Below, in pieces: positions 7,903 through 15,191 of a stretch of 19,981 nucleotides of DNA. Source of the DNA: Halobacteroidaceae bacterium (GTDB lineage Bacteria > Bacillota > Halanaerobiia > B1SED10-174); the NCBI GenBank assembly GCA_003550445.1, contig PUKG01000050.1, forward strand, positions 1-19,981, read 5' to 3'. The notes beneath the pieces are model-generated. The model searched no databases. It had not been told where the DNA came from and saw nothing but the letters and a program-made list of their open reading frames with translations. Each line of letters opens with the position of its first letter. The stretch's first letter is position 1. The position numbers were made by a program, and so were the translations under genes.

Positions 7903-9207
7903 GTGGCCCGGATAAAGGAAGTTAATGAATATGTTGCTAAAAAATATGGAATACAGCCAGGGGATGAAATAATTTCCGTTGACAATAAGCCCATTAAGGA
8001 TTACATTGATTTTCTTTATTATACCTCAGAAGAAAAATTTTCTTTAAAAATTAAAAAACAAAACAATTCTGAGGTACAGACCTTTGAACTTGTAAATAAA
8101 TCTGGAAATATTGGAATTACCTTGGATGGGATAATTTTTGATAGATTTCGAACCTGTGGTAATAGGTGTATTTTTTGTTTTGTTGACCAGGGAGGACCGG
8201 TAAAAAGGAGTTCGTTAAAAATAAAAGACGATGATTACCGGTTTTCGTTTTTACAGGGGAGTTTTATTACCCTTACAAATTTAACTAGAGGAGATTTAGA
8301 CAGGATAAAGAGATTGAAAATCAGCCCCCTTTATGTTTCCGTTCATGCCACGGACCCCAAAGTTCGGACTCTTATGATGGGTAACCCGGGTGCAGGAAGG
8401 ATATTATCTATCCTGAAGGAATTAATTCAAGCAGGAATTAGTTTTCATACTCAAATTGTTGTCTGCCCCGGTTATAATGATGGGAAGGAACTGGAAAATT
8501 CAATTAATGACCTTTACAAACTTGGAGAAGGGATTCTTTCAATAGGAGTGGTTCCGGTTGGTTTGACCCGCTATCGAAATGGTTTAACTCCTTTAAAACC
8601 CGTTACGGAGGAAAAAGCAGGGGAAATTTTAACCCTGATAAAAAGCTGGCAAGAAAAATTTTACAAAGAAAGGGGAAGCAGGGTTCTTTTTGCAGCAGAT
8701 GAATTTTATGCCCTGAGCAAAACACCCCTTCCTTCTGGTGAAGAATATGAGGATTACCCCCAGTTAGAAAACGGAATTGGGTTGACCCGTTTGTTTAGAG
8801 AAGAAAGTTTTGCTTCAATAAAAGAAATGGATGCAACAATTACAGAAAATGTTGGAATTATTACCAGTAAACTGGGGGCCTGGGCCTGGGAACCGGTGAT
8901 TAACAAACTAAAAAATAAAGGGGTCATTATTGAACCTTTAATCTCCCCAAACAGTTTTTTTGGCCCAAGAATTAGTGTTAGCGGACTTCTTGCAGGGAGC
9001 GACCTCCTGGATATAAGTAAGGATAAAAAAAGCCTGCCCTCTTTAATTTTTTTACCCGGGGTAATGTTTAATGAGCAGGGAAAGACTCTTGATGGATACA
9101 CTCTTGCTGATATAAGAGAGCATTTTTCTTCGGCTAAAATTGAAGTTGCTTTTAACCTGGAAGATCTTTTAAATAAAATTAAAAAACATAGAGGGGAATC
9201 ACAATGA
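7903..9207 (+). CDS. PDZ / radical-SAM-like / DUF512 protein
   Basis: The function of this 434-aa family is not established. Residues 1 to about 65 resemble a PDZ domain (IQPGDEIISVDNKPI). A radical-SAM-like core follows, with the cluster motif CGNRCIFC (Cys85, Cys89, Cys92) and the conserved KDDDYRFSFLQGSFITLTNL region. The C-terminal half is the DUF512 domain. This matches the iron-sulfur proteins often annotated as DUF512 or TIGR03279-like, which lie beside der in many Firmicutes. The three-residue gap then two-residue gap (CX3CX2C) fits a [4Fe-4S] cluster binding SAM. The start is GTG at 7903, six bases after GGAGGT (7891-7896). The gene has its own promoter and overlaps der by ATGA, suggesting a link to ribosome assembly or translation, which is inference from context only. 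Confidence 0.9.
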   Translation: MARIKEVNEYVAKKYGIQPGDEIISVDNKPIKDYIDFLYYTSEEKFSLKIKKQNNSEVQTFELVNKSGNIGITLDGIIFDRFRTCGNRCIFCFVDQGGPVKRSSLKIKDDDYRFSFLQGSFITLTNLTRGDLDRIKRLKISPLYVSVHATDPKVRTLMMGNPGAGRILSILKELIQAGISFHTQIVVCPGYNDGKELENSINDLYKLGEGILSIGVVPVGLTRYRNGLTPLKPVTEEKAGEILTLIKSWQEKFYKERGSRVLFAADEFYALSKTPLPSGEEYEDYPQLENGIGLTRLFREESFASIKEMDATITENVGIITSKLGAWAWEPVINKLKNKGVIIEPLISPNSFFGPRISVSGLLAGSDLLDISKDKKSLPSLIFLPGVMFNEQGKTLDGYTLADIREHFSSAKIEVAFNLEDLLNKIKKHRGESQ

Positions 9208-10520
9208 AACCTGTAGTTGCTATTGTTGGAAGACCAAATGTTGGAAAATCTACACTTTTCAATCGCCTGATTGGTGAAAGAACAGCCATTGTAGATAACG
9301 AACCGGGATTAACCCGGGACCGGATTTACGGGGAAGTTTTTTGGAATGGCAAGGAATTTTCTGTTATTGATACAGGGGGAATTAGCTATAGTCCTCTAAC
9401 GGAAATTGAACATGGTATATTTGAGCAGGTGTTGCTTGCAATTGAAGAGGCTGATTTTATAATTTTCCTTGTTGATGGCAGGGCGGGTATTTTACCAGAG
9501 GATTATGAAGTTGCTTCTTTATTGCGAAAAAAACAGAAAAAAACTCTTCTTGTAGTAAATAAAATTGATGATTATGTAAAGCAGAAAAAAGATCTTTGGG
9601 AATTTTACAACCTGGGTCTGGGTGACCCTCAACCAATTTCTGCCGAGCATGGTCAGGGAACCGGGGATATTCTTGATCTGGTTGTTGAAGGGCTTCCAGA
9701 AATGGAAAAAGAAGAAATAGATGATGATACTTTAAAAATTGCTTTAATTGGACGGCCAAACGTAGGAAAATCATCTCTGGTAAATGCTATCCTTGGCGAA
9801 AAAAGAGTTTTAGTAAATTCAACACCCGGAACAACCCGGGATGCGGTGGATAGTATTTTTACCTGGAATGAAAACAGATTTACAATTATTGATACCGCCG
9901 GGTTAAGGAGAAAGGGCAAAGTTGAAAGAGGAGTGGAAAAATATAGTGTAATTCGCTCCTATCAAGCGGTAGGTCGGGCGCATGTCACTGTTGTTGTTTT
10001 AGACGGAGAAACAGGTTTAACCGAACAGGACAAAAAAGTTGTGAGCGTTGCCTTGGAGCAAGGTAAGGCCATTGTCCTGGCCTTAAACAAATGGGATCTT
10101 GTTAAAGGGGATAAAGATAAAATAGGGCGGAAAATAATTGAACAAATGCCCTTTATTTCCTATGTGCCCCTTGTTTATACCTCTGCTATTACAGGTTTTG
10201 GGCTTTCATCTCTTTTGGAAACCGTGTTAGTAGTGGAAGAAGAATGGAAAAAAAGAATAAAAACTGGGGTTTTAAACGAAGTAATACAGGAAGCCATGCA
10301 AATTGCCCCACCCCCTAGTAAGAAAGGAAGAGTCCCCAAAATATTTTTTGGAACACAGGTAGCTGTGGGACCTCCTACATTTGTTTTATTTGTAAATGAA
10401 CCGGGTTTAATTCACTTTTCCTATTTAAGATACTTGGAAAATCAAATCAGGAATGCTTTTGGTTTTTCGGGAAGTCCGATTTGGATAAAAATCAGGAAGA
10501 GGGGTGAGGACAGGAAATGA
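9204..10520 (+). CDS. der: Ribosome-assembly GTPase Der (EngA)
   Basis: Der is a double GTPase needed for 50S ribosome subunit maturation. The 438-aa protein has two full G domains. The first has GRPNVGKST (9-17), DTGG (57-60) and NKID (119-122). The second has GRPNVGKSS (183-191), DTAG (230-233) and NKWD (295-298). A KH-like RNA-binding domain covers about 351-432. Length and order are normal. The ATG overlaps the stop of the upstream gene (ATGA) after a GAGGGGAA ribosome site. The 3' end overlaps gpsA the same way. plsY, which often sits between der and gpsA in Firmicutes, is missing here. Confidence 0.98.
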   Translation: MKPVVAIVGRPNVGKSTLFNRLIGERTAIVDNEPGLTRDRIYGEVFWNGKEFSVIDTGGISYSPLTEIEHGIFEQVLLAIEEADFIIFLVDGRAGILPEDYEVASLLRKKQKKTLLVVNKIDDYVKQKKDLWEFYNLGLGDPQPISAEHGQGTGDILDLVVEGLPEMEKEEIDDDTLKIALIGRPNVGKSSLVNAILGEKRVLVNSTPGTTRDAVDSIFTWNENRFTIIDTAGLRRKGKVERGVEKYSVIRSYQAVGRAHVTVVVLDGETGLTEQDKKVVSVALEQGKAIVLALNKWDLVKGDKDKIGRKIIEQMPFISYVPLVYTSAITGFGLSSLLETVLVVEEEWKKRIKTGVLNEVIQEAMQIAPPPSKKGRVPKIFFGTQVAVGPPTFVLFVNEPGLIHFSYLRYLENQIRNAFGFSGSPIWIKIRKRGEDRK

Positions 10521-11548
10521 ACGAACTTGCCATTCTTGGAGGAGGGAGTTGGGGTTCAGCCCTTGCAATCCACCTGGGGAAAAAAGGTTTCAAGGTAAAA
10601 ATCTATGACAATGCTGAGAAACAGGTTGAAGAAATTAATAAAAAACGAACAAATATGCGTTATTTGCCGGAAGTTGAATTCCCCTCCAATGTGACAGCTT
10701 CAACTCGGATTGATGAAGTGATTTCCGGGGCAGAAAGCATTTTTGTTGTAGTTCCCTCTCATGTAGTAAAAAAAGTAATAGAGGAAGCAAGAGACTTTAT
10801 AAAACCCAGTCAATTTATCCTCAGTTGTAGCAAGGGCCTTGATGAAGAAAATCTGGAAAGACTTTCTAAGGTGATTATGGGGAGGGTTGGACCTGAAAAC
10901 CAGAATAAAGTCGCTGTTTTATCAGGACCAACACATGCTGAAGAAGTTAGCCGGGGGCTCCCTACTGCTGCTGTGGTTGCAAGTGAAAGGGAAGAAACTG
11001 CAAAATATTTTCAAAAAATCATAATGGATAATCATTTTAGGATTTATTCCAGCCCAGATGTAATAGGTGTGGAGCTAGGAGGAGCGGTAAAAAACATTAT
11101 TGCCATTGCTGCTGGTATATGTGACGGAATGGGTTTTGGAGATAATACAAAAGCAGCACTAATTACCAGGGGGCTGAGCGAAATTAGCCGGTTAGGTAAA
11201 GCTGAAGGGGCTCAACCCCAGACCTTTTCAGGACTTGCAGGGCTGGGAGATTTGATTGTAACCTGTGCCAGCAAACACTCGAGAAATTGGAATTTTGGCT
11301 TTAGAATCGGCCAGGGCAAAACAACAGATCAGGCCCTAAAGGAAATTGACCAGACTGTGGAGGGACTGCGAACCACCCAGACGGTTTATAAACTTGCTCA
11401 AAAATCTGGAACGGAAATGCCAATTACCCAAAAAGTCAATCAGGTTCTTTTCCAGGGACTCTCTCCCCAAGAAGGGGTTTATGATCTAATGGGAAGAATG
11501 CCAAAAGTGGAAATGGAAGAACACAAAGACGGAGCAGAGTACTGGTAA
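10517..11548 (+). CDS. gpsA: Glycerol-3-phosphate dehydrogenase, NAD(P)+ (GpsA)
   Basis: GpsA reduces dihydroxyacetone phosphate to sn-glycerol 3-phosphate, the backbone for the phospholipids made by PlsX/PlsY/PlsC. The 343-aa protein starts with the nucleotide-binding GGGSWGSA (8-15). SGPTHAEEV lies at 137-145, the conserved SKG at 105-107 and the catalytic Lys192 in GGAVKNIIAIAAG. The GLAGLGDL motif sits near residue 239. It is translationally coupled to der by ATGA, with GAGGGGTGAGG upstream. The C-terminus ends in an acidic tail after MGRMPK. No tight terminator follows immediately; candidates lie 140 to 260 bases downstream. Confidence 0.97.
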   Translation: MNELAILGGGSWGSALAIHLGKKGFKVKIYDNAEKQVEEINKKRTNMRYLPEVEFPSNVTASTRIDEVISGAESIFVVVPSHVVKKVIEEARDFIKPSQFILSCSKGLDEENLERLSKVIMGRVGPENQNKVAVLSGPTHAEEVSRGLPTAAVVASEREETAKYFQKIIMDNHFRIYSSPDVIGVELGGAVKNIIAIAAGICDGMGFGDNTKAALITRGLSEISRLGKAEGAQPQTFSGLAGLGDLIVTCASKHSRNWNFGFRIGQGKTTDQALKEIDQTVEGLRTTQTVYKLAQKSGTEMPITQKVNQVLFQGLSPQEGVYDLMGRMPKVEMEEHKDGAEYW

Positions 11549-11686
11549 AAAGAAAAAAATGAAATAAGTCAAATAAAATTCGTGAATAATAATAGGAAAA
11601 GGGCTCTTGAAAATCAACAAAAGAAACAAAAAGGGAAAATAATAAAAATTTTTTCAATTAATTTTTAAAACCTGATAAATAAAGGC
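11549..11686. other. A-rich intergenic stretch, nothing recognised
   Basis: The + strand is strongly A-rich, with no ribosome site in front of any start and no convincing promoter. A 29-codon GTG frame at 11582 lacks a ribosome site. It forms the 5' part of the 337-base gap between gpsA and the HU start. Confidence 0.5.
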
Positions 11687-11748
11687 TTTTTTGCCCCCCC
11701 TGCCGCATAAACCCTCTATTGGAGAGGGTTTTGAGGGATGGCAAAAAA
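11687..11748. other. Long composite inverted repeat (stacked hairpin)
   Basis: TTTTTTGCC (11687-11695) pairs with GGCAAAAAA (11740-11748). Inside it, CCCT (11698-11701) pairs with AGGG (11734-11737), and AAACCCTCT (11709-11717) pairs perfectly with AGAGGGTTT (11723-11731) around a 5-base loop. Because the base of the stem is T-run then A-run, it lacks a terminator's trailing U-tract on either strand. It may be an mRNA 3'-end hairpin, a structured RNA or a remnant repeat. Confidence 0.55.
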
Positions 11749-11769
11749 ATATGAGTATAAGAAAAAAAT

Positions 11770-11808
11770 AAAAAAAACCCGAAATTGTTGAATTCTTGGG
11801 GATTTTTT
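11770..11808 (+). terminator. Possible terminator of the DUF512-der-gpsA unit
   Basis: An A-run plus CCCG (to 11781) pairs imperfectly with C, GGG and T6 (11795-11808). An inner AATT/AATT stem (11783-11786, 11791-11794) has a GTTG loop. It ends in six T residues but the helix has bulges. It sits just before the promoter candidate for HU. Confidence 0.4.
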
Positions 11809-11819
11809 CGCATTACCTT

Positions 11820-11848
11820 GCAGGAGTTTCTGTGCAGGTCACGAATTA
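11820..11848 (+). promoter_or_regulatory. Sigma-H-like promoter upstream of HU
   Basis: GCAGGAGTTT and CACGAATTA match the Bacillus sigma-H pattern (-35 AGGAWWW, -10 GAAT). AGGA (11822-11825) and GAAT (11843-11846) are separated by 17 bases, within the known range. It lies about 40 bases before the HU start. The next gene downstream has the same motif with the same spacing. No good sigma-A promoter was seen here. Confidence 0.55.
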
Positions 11849-11885
11849 ATTTGTTGGAATGGAAATTTTAAGGAGGTGTAGCTGC

Positions 11886-12185
11886 TTGACTAAAACTGAT
11901 TTGATCGAAAAGGTTGCTGAAAAAGCAGGGATGACCAAAAAAGACGCTGGGGAAGTAGTGAACATCGTTTTTGATTCAATCACTGACTTCCTTGCCGGGG
12001 AAGCTAAGAAGGCCGAGAACAAAAGAAAGAAAGTTCAAATTATCGGTTTCGGAAGCTTTGATGTAAGGGACCGGAAACCAAGAAAAGGCCTTAACCCTCG
12101 CACCAAGGCTGAAATTAGCATTCCAGCCAAAAAGGTTCCTAACTTTAAGCCCGGCAAAGCACTAAAAGAATCAGTAGATATTTAA
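11886..12185 (+). CDS. hup: HU-family DNA-binding protein with a basic insertion
   Basis: HU is a small dimeric nucleoid protein that bends DNA. The IGFGSF turn, the beta-arm with Pro71 (LNPRTK) and the FKPGKAL helix are intact. The start is TTG at 11886, nine bases after a full AGGAGG (11871-11876); it gives the canonical N-terminus TKTDLIEKVAEKAG. An in-frame ATG at 11859 lies upstream of that ribosome site and would add nine unrelated residues. The protein is 99 aa, longer than the usual 90-92, because about eight extra residues, mostly Lys, Glu and Ala, are inserted at about 37-49 between helix 2 and the first strand. The gene stands alone, with a sigma-H-like promoter and its own terminator. 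Confidence 0.94.
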   Translation: MTKTDLIEKVAEKAGMTKKDAGEVVNIVFDSITDFLAGEAKKAENKRKKVQIIGFGSFDVRDRKPRKGLNPRTKAEISIPAKKVPNFKPGKALKESVDI

Positions 12186-12257
12186 CCGCCCTACTCGTTT
12201 GTACTTATTTTTGGCTAATGGGGGGTAACCTCCAGGTTAGAACGGTATTAGGCTCAG

Positions 12258-12288
12258 GAGGCCTCTTTAAAAAGGGGCCTCTTTTGTT
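12258..12288 (+). terminator. Intrinsic terminator after HU
   Basis: GAGGCCTCTTT (12258-12268) pairs with AAAGGGGCCTC (12271-12281), with one G-U wobble and the innermost A-T pairs probably open. TTTTGTTTG follows. A small TAACC/GGTTA hairpin lies just upstream at 12226-12239. Confidence 0.8.
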
Positions 12289-12294
12289 TGTCTG

Positions 12295-12323
12295 GAAGGA
12301 ATTTGTTTTAATATATTGAATAG
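12295..12323 (+). promoter_or_regulatory. Sigma-H-like promoter upstream of the outer-membrane protein gene
   Basis: GAAGGAATTT and ATTGAATAG fit the sigma-H pattern very well. AGGA (12297-12300) and GAAT (12318-12321) are separated by 17 bases, as at the HU promoter. It lies right after the HU terminator and 36 bases before the ATG. Confidence 0.6.
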
Positions 12324-12358
12324 CTTTAATAAATGGCATTTTAGAAAGGAGACAGATT

Positions 12359-13363
12359 ATGCGGGGGAAAATATGGTTTTTTATTATAATTTTCACAGCA
12401 CTTATCTTTACACAATCACAACCAGCAGAAGCAATGTCTTATTACAATGCCAGGGCCTTTGCCCTGGGAGGAGCATATACCGCAATTGTAGATGATTATT
12501 CTGCAATGATTTATAATCCGGCAGGCCTGGCCCATACAGGTTTGATTGGTCTGGGCCTTGGATCAACTATTGGTGGGGAAACAGAAAATGCCATTGAGGT
12601 AATTTCTGGGGTTCGAAATGTTCTTGCCGATCCCGAAAAATTTCTGGAAATTGATATTGGCCCTGCATCAATTGAATACGGACACCTTACAGGAGTTAGA
12701 TTTGGAACCCTTGGAGCAGGCGTTTCTTTCCAGGGGAGAGGTGAGGTGGATGATACTGAGTTAAACCTGACTCATTATAATGCTTTTAATTTAGCCTATG
12801 CTTACCGGGTTTTAGAGCCTTTCGGAGATGTTGCTTCCCTATCCCTTGGGTTTAATGCAAAATACCTCGAAGGAACCCATTATAAATATTCAATTAACAA
12901 TAATGAAGTAATCGAAGATCTGACAGACCTGGGAAGCGGGTTTGGTGTTGATTTTGGAATTATGATTAAATTAACCGATATAATAAATATCGGGGCAAGG
13001 GTTGAAAATGTTATAAAGCCATTTCCTATTGAGGAAAACGTGGATTACATAAAGGGAGGGGAAAGGGTTTACACAGTTGGAGCAGGGGTTAACTTTCCTA
13101 TTGTAGGGTTAACGGCTACAACGGATTTAAGTACAATACCTCATCAAGAGGGAACGGCTTTCCGGGCAGGGTTAGAAAAAAGGTTTTTCATGGGTCTTTT
13201 TGCTCTGAGGGCAGGGATTGCTCTTGAAGGAGCAGATACTCGTTATTATACAGGTGGGATTGGTTTAAATATAGGGCCGGTAAAAAGTGACCTGGGTATA
13301 GGTTTTGAGGATGGAAAATGGAATGAGCCAAGTGCTGTTTTTGGAATCAGGGCTAACTTTTAA
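12359..13363 (+). CDS. Outer-membrane beta-barrel protein, FadL/PorV/UPF0164-like
   Basis: This 334-aa protein has a classical signal peptide: a charged start, a hydrophobic core at about residues 5-19, and a probable cleavage after AEA at 25. The mature N-terminus carries the motif ARAFALGGAYTAIVDD followed by NPAGLA (31-58), typical of FadL, PorV and UPF0164-type barrels. The rest is Gly-rich with alternating hydrophobic strands. The last residue is Phe (FGIRANF), as in many proteins inserted by the BAM complex. Together these imply an outer membrane. The ATG at 12359 follows AAAGGAG by seven bases. It has its own sigma-H-like promoter and heads a probable operon with the M42 peptidase and pgsA. 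Transport substrate is unknown; a TraF-like annotation is also possible. Confidence 0.8.
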   Translation: MRGKIWFFIIIFTALIFTQSQPAEAMSYYNARAFALGGAYTAIVDDYSAMIYNPAGLAHTGLIGLGLGSTIGGETENAIEVISGVRNVLADPEKFLEIDIGPASIEYGHLTGVRFGTLGAGVSFQGRGEVDDTELNLTHYNAFNLAYAYRVLEPFGDVASLSLGFNAKYLEGTHYKYSINNNEVIEDLTDLGSGFGVDFGIMIKLTDIINIGARVENVIKPFPIEENVDYIKGGERVYTVGAGVNFPIVGLTATTDLSTIPHQEGTAFRAGLEKRFFMGLFALRAGIALEGADTRYYTGGIGLNIGPVKSDLGIGFEDGKWNEPSAVFGIRANF

Positions 13364-13393
13364 ATATTGTTTAATTAGGAGGGTTTCCAAAGG

Positions 13394-14467
13394 ATGATAG
13401 CAAATATGGATTTGTTGAAAAAAATTACCACGGTTCCAGGAGTTCCCGGCCACGAAGATAAGGTTAGGGACCTTATCAAGGAACTAATGAAAGGGAAAGC
13501 GGAGATTTCCACTGATAAACTGGGAAGTGTGATTTGCAAAAAGGAAGGAGATCCAGATGGTCCCCGGGTTATGCTCAGCGGGCATATGGATGAAATTGGC
13601 TTTATGGTAAAAACAATTGGGGAGAAGGGTTTTTTAACTTTTACACCCCTTGGGGGATGGTGGAATCAGGTAATGCTTGCCCAAAGGGTCAGGGTTTTTA
13701 CAAAAAAAGGTCCTGTTGAGGGGATTATCGGTTCGAAACCTCCCCATGTCCTGGATTCTGAAGAAAGAAAAAAGCCTGTTGAAATTAAAAATATGTTTAT
13801 TGATGTAGGAACCAAAAGCAAGGAGGAAACAGAAAAGCTGGGTATTAAACCAGGTGATCCTGTAGTTCCTGCCACTGATTTTGTCGAAATGGCTAATGGT
13901 GATTCATTAATGGCAAAAGCCTGGGATGATAGGGTTGGTTGTGCCCTTTTTATGCAAATAATTGAGGAGTTAAACAGAAAAAAACATCCCAATACTGTTT
14001 TTGGGGTTGGTTCTGTTCAGGAAGAGGTTGGTCTTAGAGGTGCTCAAACCAGTTCACAAATAATTAAACCCGATGTAGGTTTTGCTCTGGAAGTGGGTAT
14101 TGCAGGTGATATGCCAGGAATGACAGAACAACAGGCCCAGGAAAAATTAGGGGAAGGCCCCGTTATTTTAATGCTTGATAGGTCAATGATTCCCAACACC
14201 CGTTTAAGGGATTTTGTTATAGATGTGGCAACTGAGAAGGAAATTCCATACCAGGTTGATTTTATGGAGGGCGGAGGAACTGATGCCGGGAAAATTCACC
14301 TGGTGGGAAGTGGTGTCCCATCCCTGGTTCTTGCTGTTCCTTCCCGTTATATTCATAGTCATTACAGTATTATCAGCAGGAAAGATTATGAAAATACTTT
14401 GAAATTGTTGATGGAAGTTGTTACTAGGCTGGATAAAAAAACTGTAGAAAAATTCACTTCTTACTAA
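13394..14467 (+). CDS. M42-family metallo-aminopeptidase
   Basis: M42 enzymes are cytosolic, often dodecameric, two-metal aminopeptidases that trim peptides (also annotated as endoglucanase M, FrvX or YsdC). The 357-aa protein has the ligands His64 in SGHMDE (with Asp66), Asp178 in AWDDR, catalytic Glu210 and Glu211 in QEEVGLRG, and His321 in RYIHSHYS. The fourth ligand position reads LEVGIAGD, with Glu233 where many members have Asp, a conservative change. The ATG at 13394 follows AGGAGGG by ten bases; a second ATG at 13406 has no ribosome site at a suitable distance. It sits 30 bases after the outer-membrane gene with no terminator between, so co-transcription is likely. Exact substrate cannot be read from sequence. 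Confidence 0.9.
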   Translation: MIANMDLLKKITTVPGVPGHEDKVRDLIKELMKGKAEISTDKLGSVICKKEGDPDGPRVMLSGHMDEIGFMVKTIGEKGFLTFTPLGGWWNQVMLAQRVRVFTKKGPVEGIIGSKPPHVLDSEERKKPVEIKNMFIDVGTKSKEETEKLGIKPGDPVVPATDFVEMANGDSLMAKAWDDRVGCALFMQIIEELNRKKHPNTVFGVGSVQEEVGLRGAQTSSQIIKPDVGFALEVGIAGDMPGMTEQQAQEKLGEGPVILMLDRSMIPNTRLRDFVIDVATEKEIPYQVDFMEGGGTDAGKIHLVGSGVPSLVLAVPSRYIHSHYSIISRKDYENTLKLLMEVVTRLDKKTVEKFTSY

Positions 14468-14502
14468 ACCAGGATAGGTTCACTCAAGAGGGAGGTTTTC
14501 CA

Positions 14503-15027
14503 ATGAACCCCGCTAACCTACTTACCATAATTCGCCTGGTATTAATTCCAGTAATTGTTTATGTTCTTATTGCTGAAGTTGGGAACTACCGGTTAATCGC
14601 CGGGATTTTGTTTGGGATCTCTGCTTTAACCGATTTATTTGATGGGATAGTTGCAAGAAAATTAAATGTGGAAACTGATCTGGGCAGGATTCTTGATCCA
14701 GTAGCCGATAAGCTAACCTTGATTGGCATTTTCCTTGCCCTCTTATATAAGGGGGTTATTCCCTTAGCTGCAGGTATAATTATAATTGGAAGAGATGCCG
14801 TTTTATTTGTGGCCTCTTCAATACTTTTTTTTGCCGGGAAAGATATGATTCATCCCACTAAATTTGGAAAATCCACAGCCTTTTTCCTATATGTTGTTGC
14901 GGTAATTAATATTTTTGATATCCCTGCGATTGGAAAACCCCTAATCTGGATTGGAGCTGTTCTTGCGGTTCTCTCAGCCCTGGATTATTTCCAAATTACT
15001 GCCAAAAAGCTTCGCCAGCCCTCTTAG
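14503..15027 (+). CDS. pgsA: CDP-alcohol phosphatidyltransferase, probably PgsA
   Basis: The enzyme joins CDP-diacylglycerol to glycerol 3-phosphate, giving phosphatidylglycerol phosphate in the inner membrane. The signature of the superfamily is complete: Asp44, Asp47, Gly48, Ala51, Arg52, Gly61, Asp65 and Asp69 (DX2DGX2ARX8GX3DX3D). The N-terminal NPANLLTIIRLVLIP and several hydrophobic segments fit the membrane fold, and 174 aa is normal. PgsA is the best call by size and N-terminus; phosphatidylserine synthase or cardiolipin-type enzymes of the same fold are less likely. A GGGAGG site precedes the ATG. The intrinsic terminator begins inside the gene and the TAG stop lies in its loop. Confidence 0.88.
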   Translation: MNPANLLTIIRLVLIPVIVYVLIAEVGNYRLIAGILFGISALTDLFDGIVARKLNVETDLGRILDPVADKLTLIGIFLALLYKGVIPLAAGIIIIGRDAVLFVASSILFFAGKDMIHPTKFGKSTAFFLYVVAVINIFDIPAIGKPLIWIGAVLAVLSALDYFQITAKKLRQPS

Positions 15028-15045
15028 GGTTGGGAAGCTTTTTTT
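15004..15045 (+). terminator. Intrinsic terminator overlapping the pgsA stop codon
   Basis: AAAAAGCTTC (15004-15013) and CCAGCCC (15015-15021) pair with GGGTTGG (15027-15033) and GAAGCTTTTT (15034-15043). This makes a nearly continuous 17-bp stem with one bulged G and one wobble. The loop TCTTA holds the start of the TAG stop codon. A T-run follows. Confidence 0.9.
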
Positions 15046-15055
15046 GATTGCAAGA

Positions 15056-15081
15056 AGGAATTTTTTGGAAAATATAGAAAT
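15056..15081 (+). promoter_or_regulatory. Weak sigma-H-like promoter candidate for a + strand RNA
   Basis: AAGGAATTT and ATAGAAATA resemble the two sigma-H-like sites at 11822 and 12297. AGGA (15056-15059) is again 17 bases from the -10, but that reads GAAAT rather than GAAT. It is the only promoter-like pattern between the pgsA terminator and the + strand hairpin. Confidence 0.25.
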
Positions 15082-15117
15082 AATTACATGAAAAGAAATT
15101 TTTCAGGATGCAGGTTT

Positions 15118-15190
15118 GGAGGGTTCCAGTTTTCCGCGAAAGGGTTAGGAGGGGATCTTTTCCCGGAGCAATGGAACCCTTCTTTTTTTT
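15118..15190 (+). ncRNA. Possible + strand hairpin RNA with AGGAGG in its loop
   Basis: AGGGTTCCA (15120-15128) pairs perfectly with TGGAACCCT (15172-15180), extended by two pairs, and a run of eight T residues follows (15183-15190). The 43-base interior can form further short pairings (TCCG with CGGA, GAAAG with CTTTT). These leave an apical loop with AGGAGG at 15147-15152. It may be the 3' half of a small RNA of about 100 bases starting near 15090, or a second-line terminator for the pgsA operon. I do not recognise the family. Confidence 0.4.
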
Positions 15191-15191
15191 G

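Noticed and set aside
12186..12257. Possible tRNA or riboswitch between HU and its terminator
   Set aside because: There is a small TAACC/GGTTA hairpin but no T-loop motif, no cloverleaf and no riboswitch consensus that I recognise.
15118..15190. Known riboswitch class (glycine, preQ1, THF, guanidine) on the + strand
   Set aside because: The conserved cores of these classes are not present; only a long stem with a U-tract is clear.
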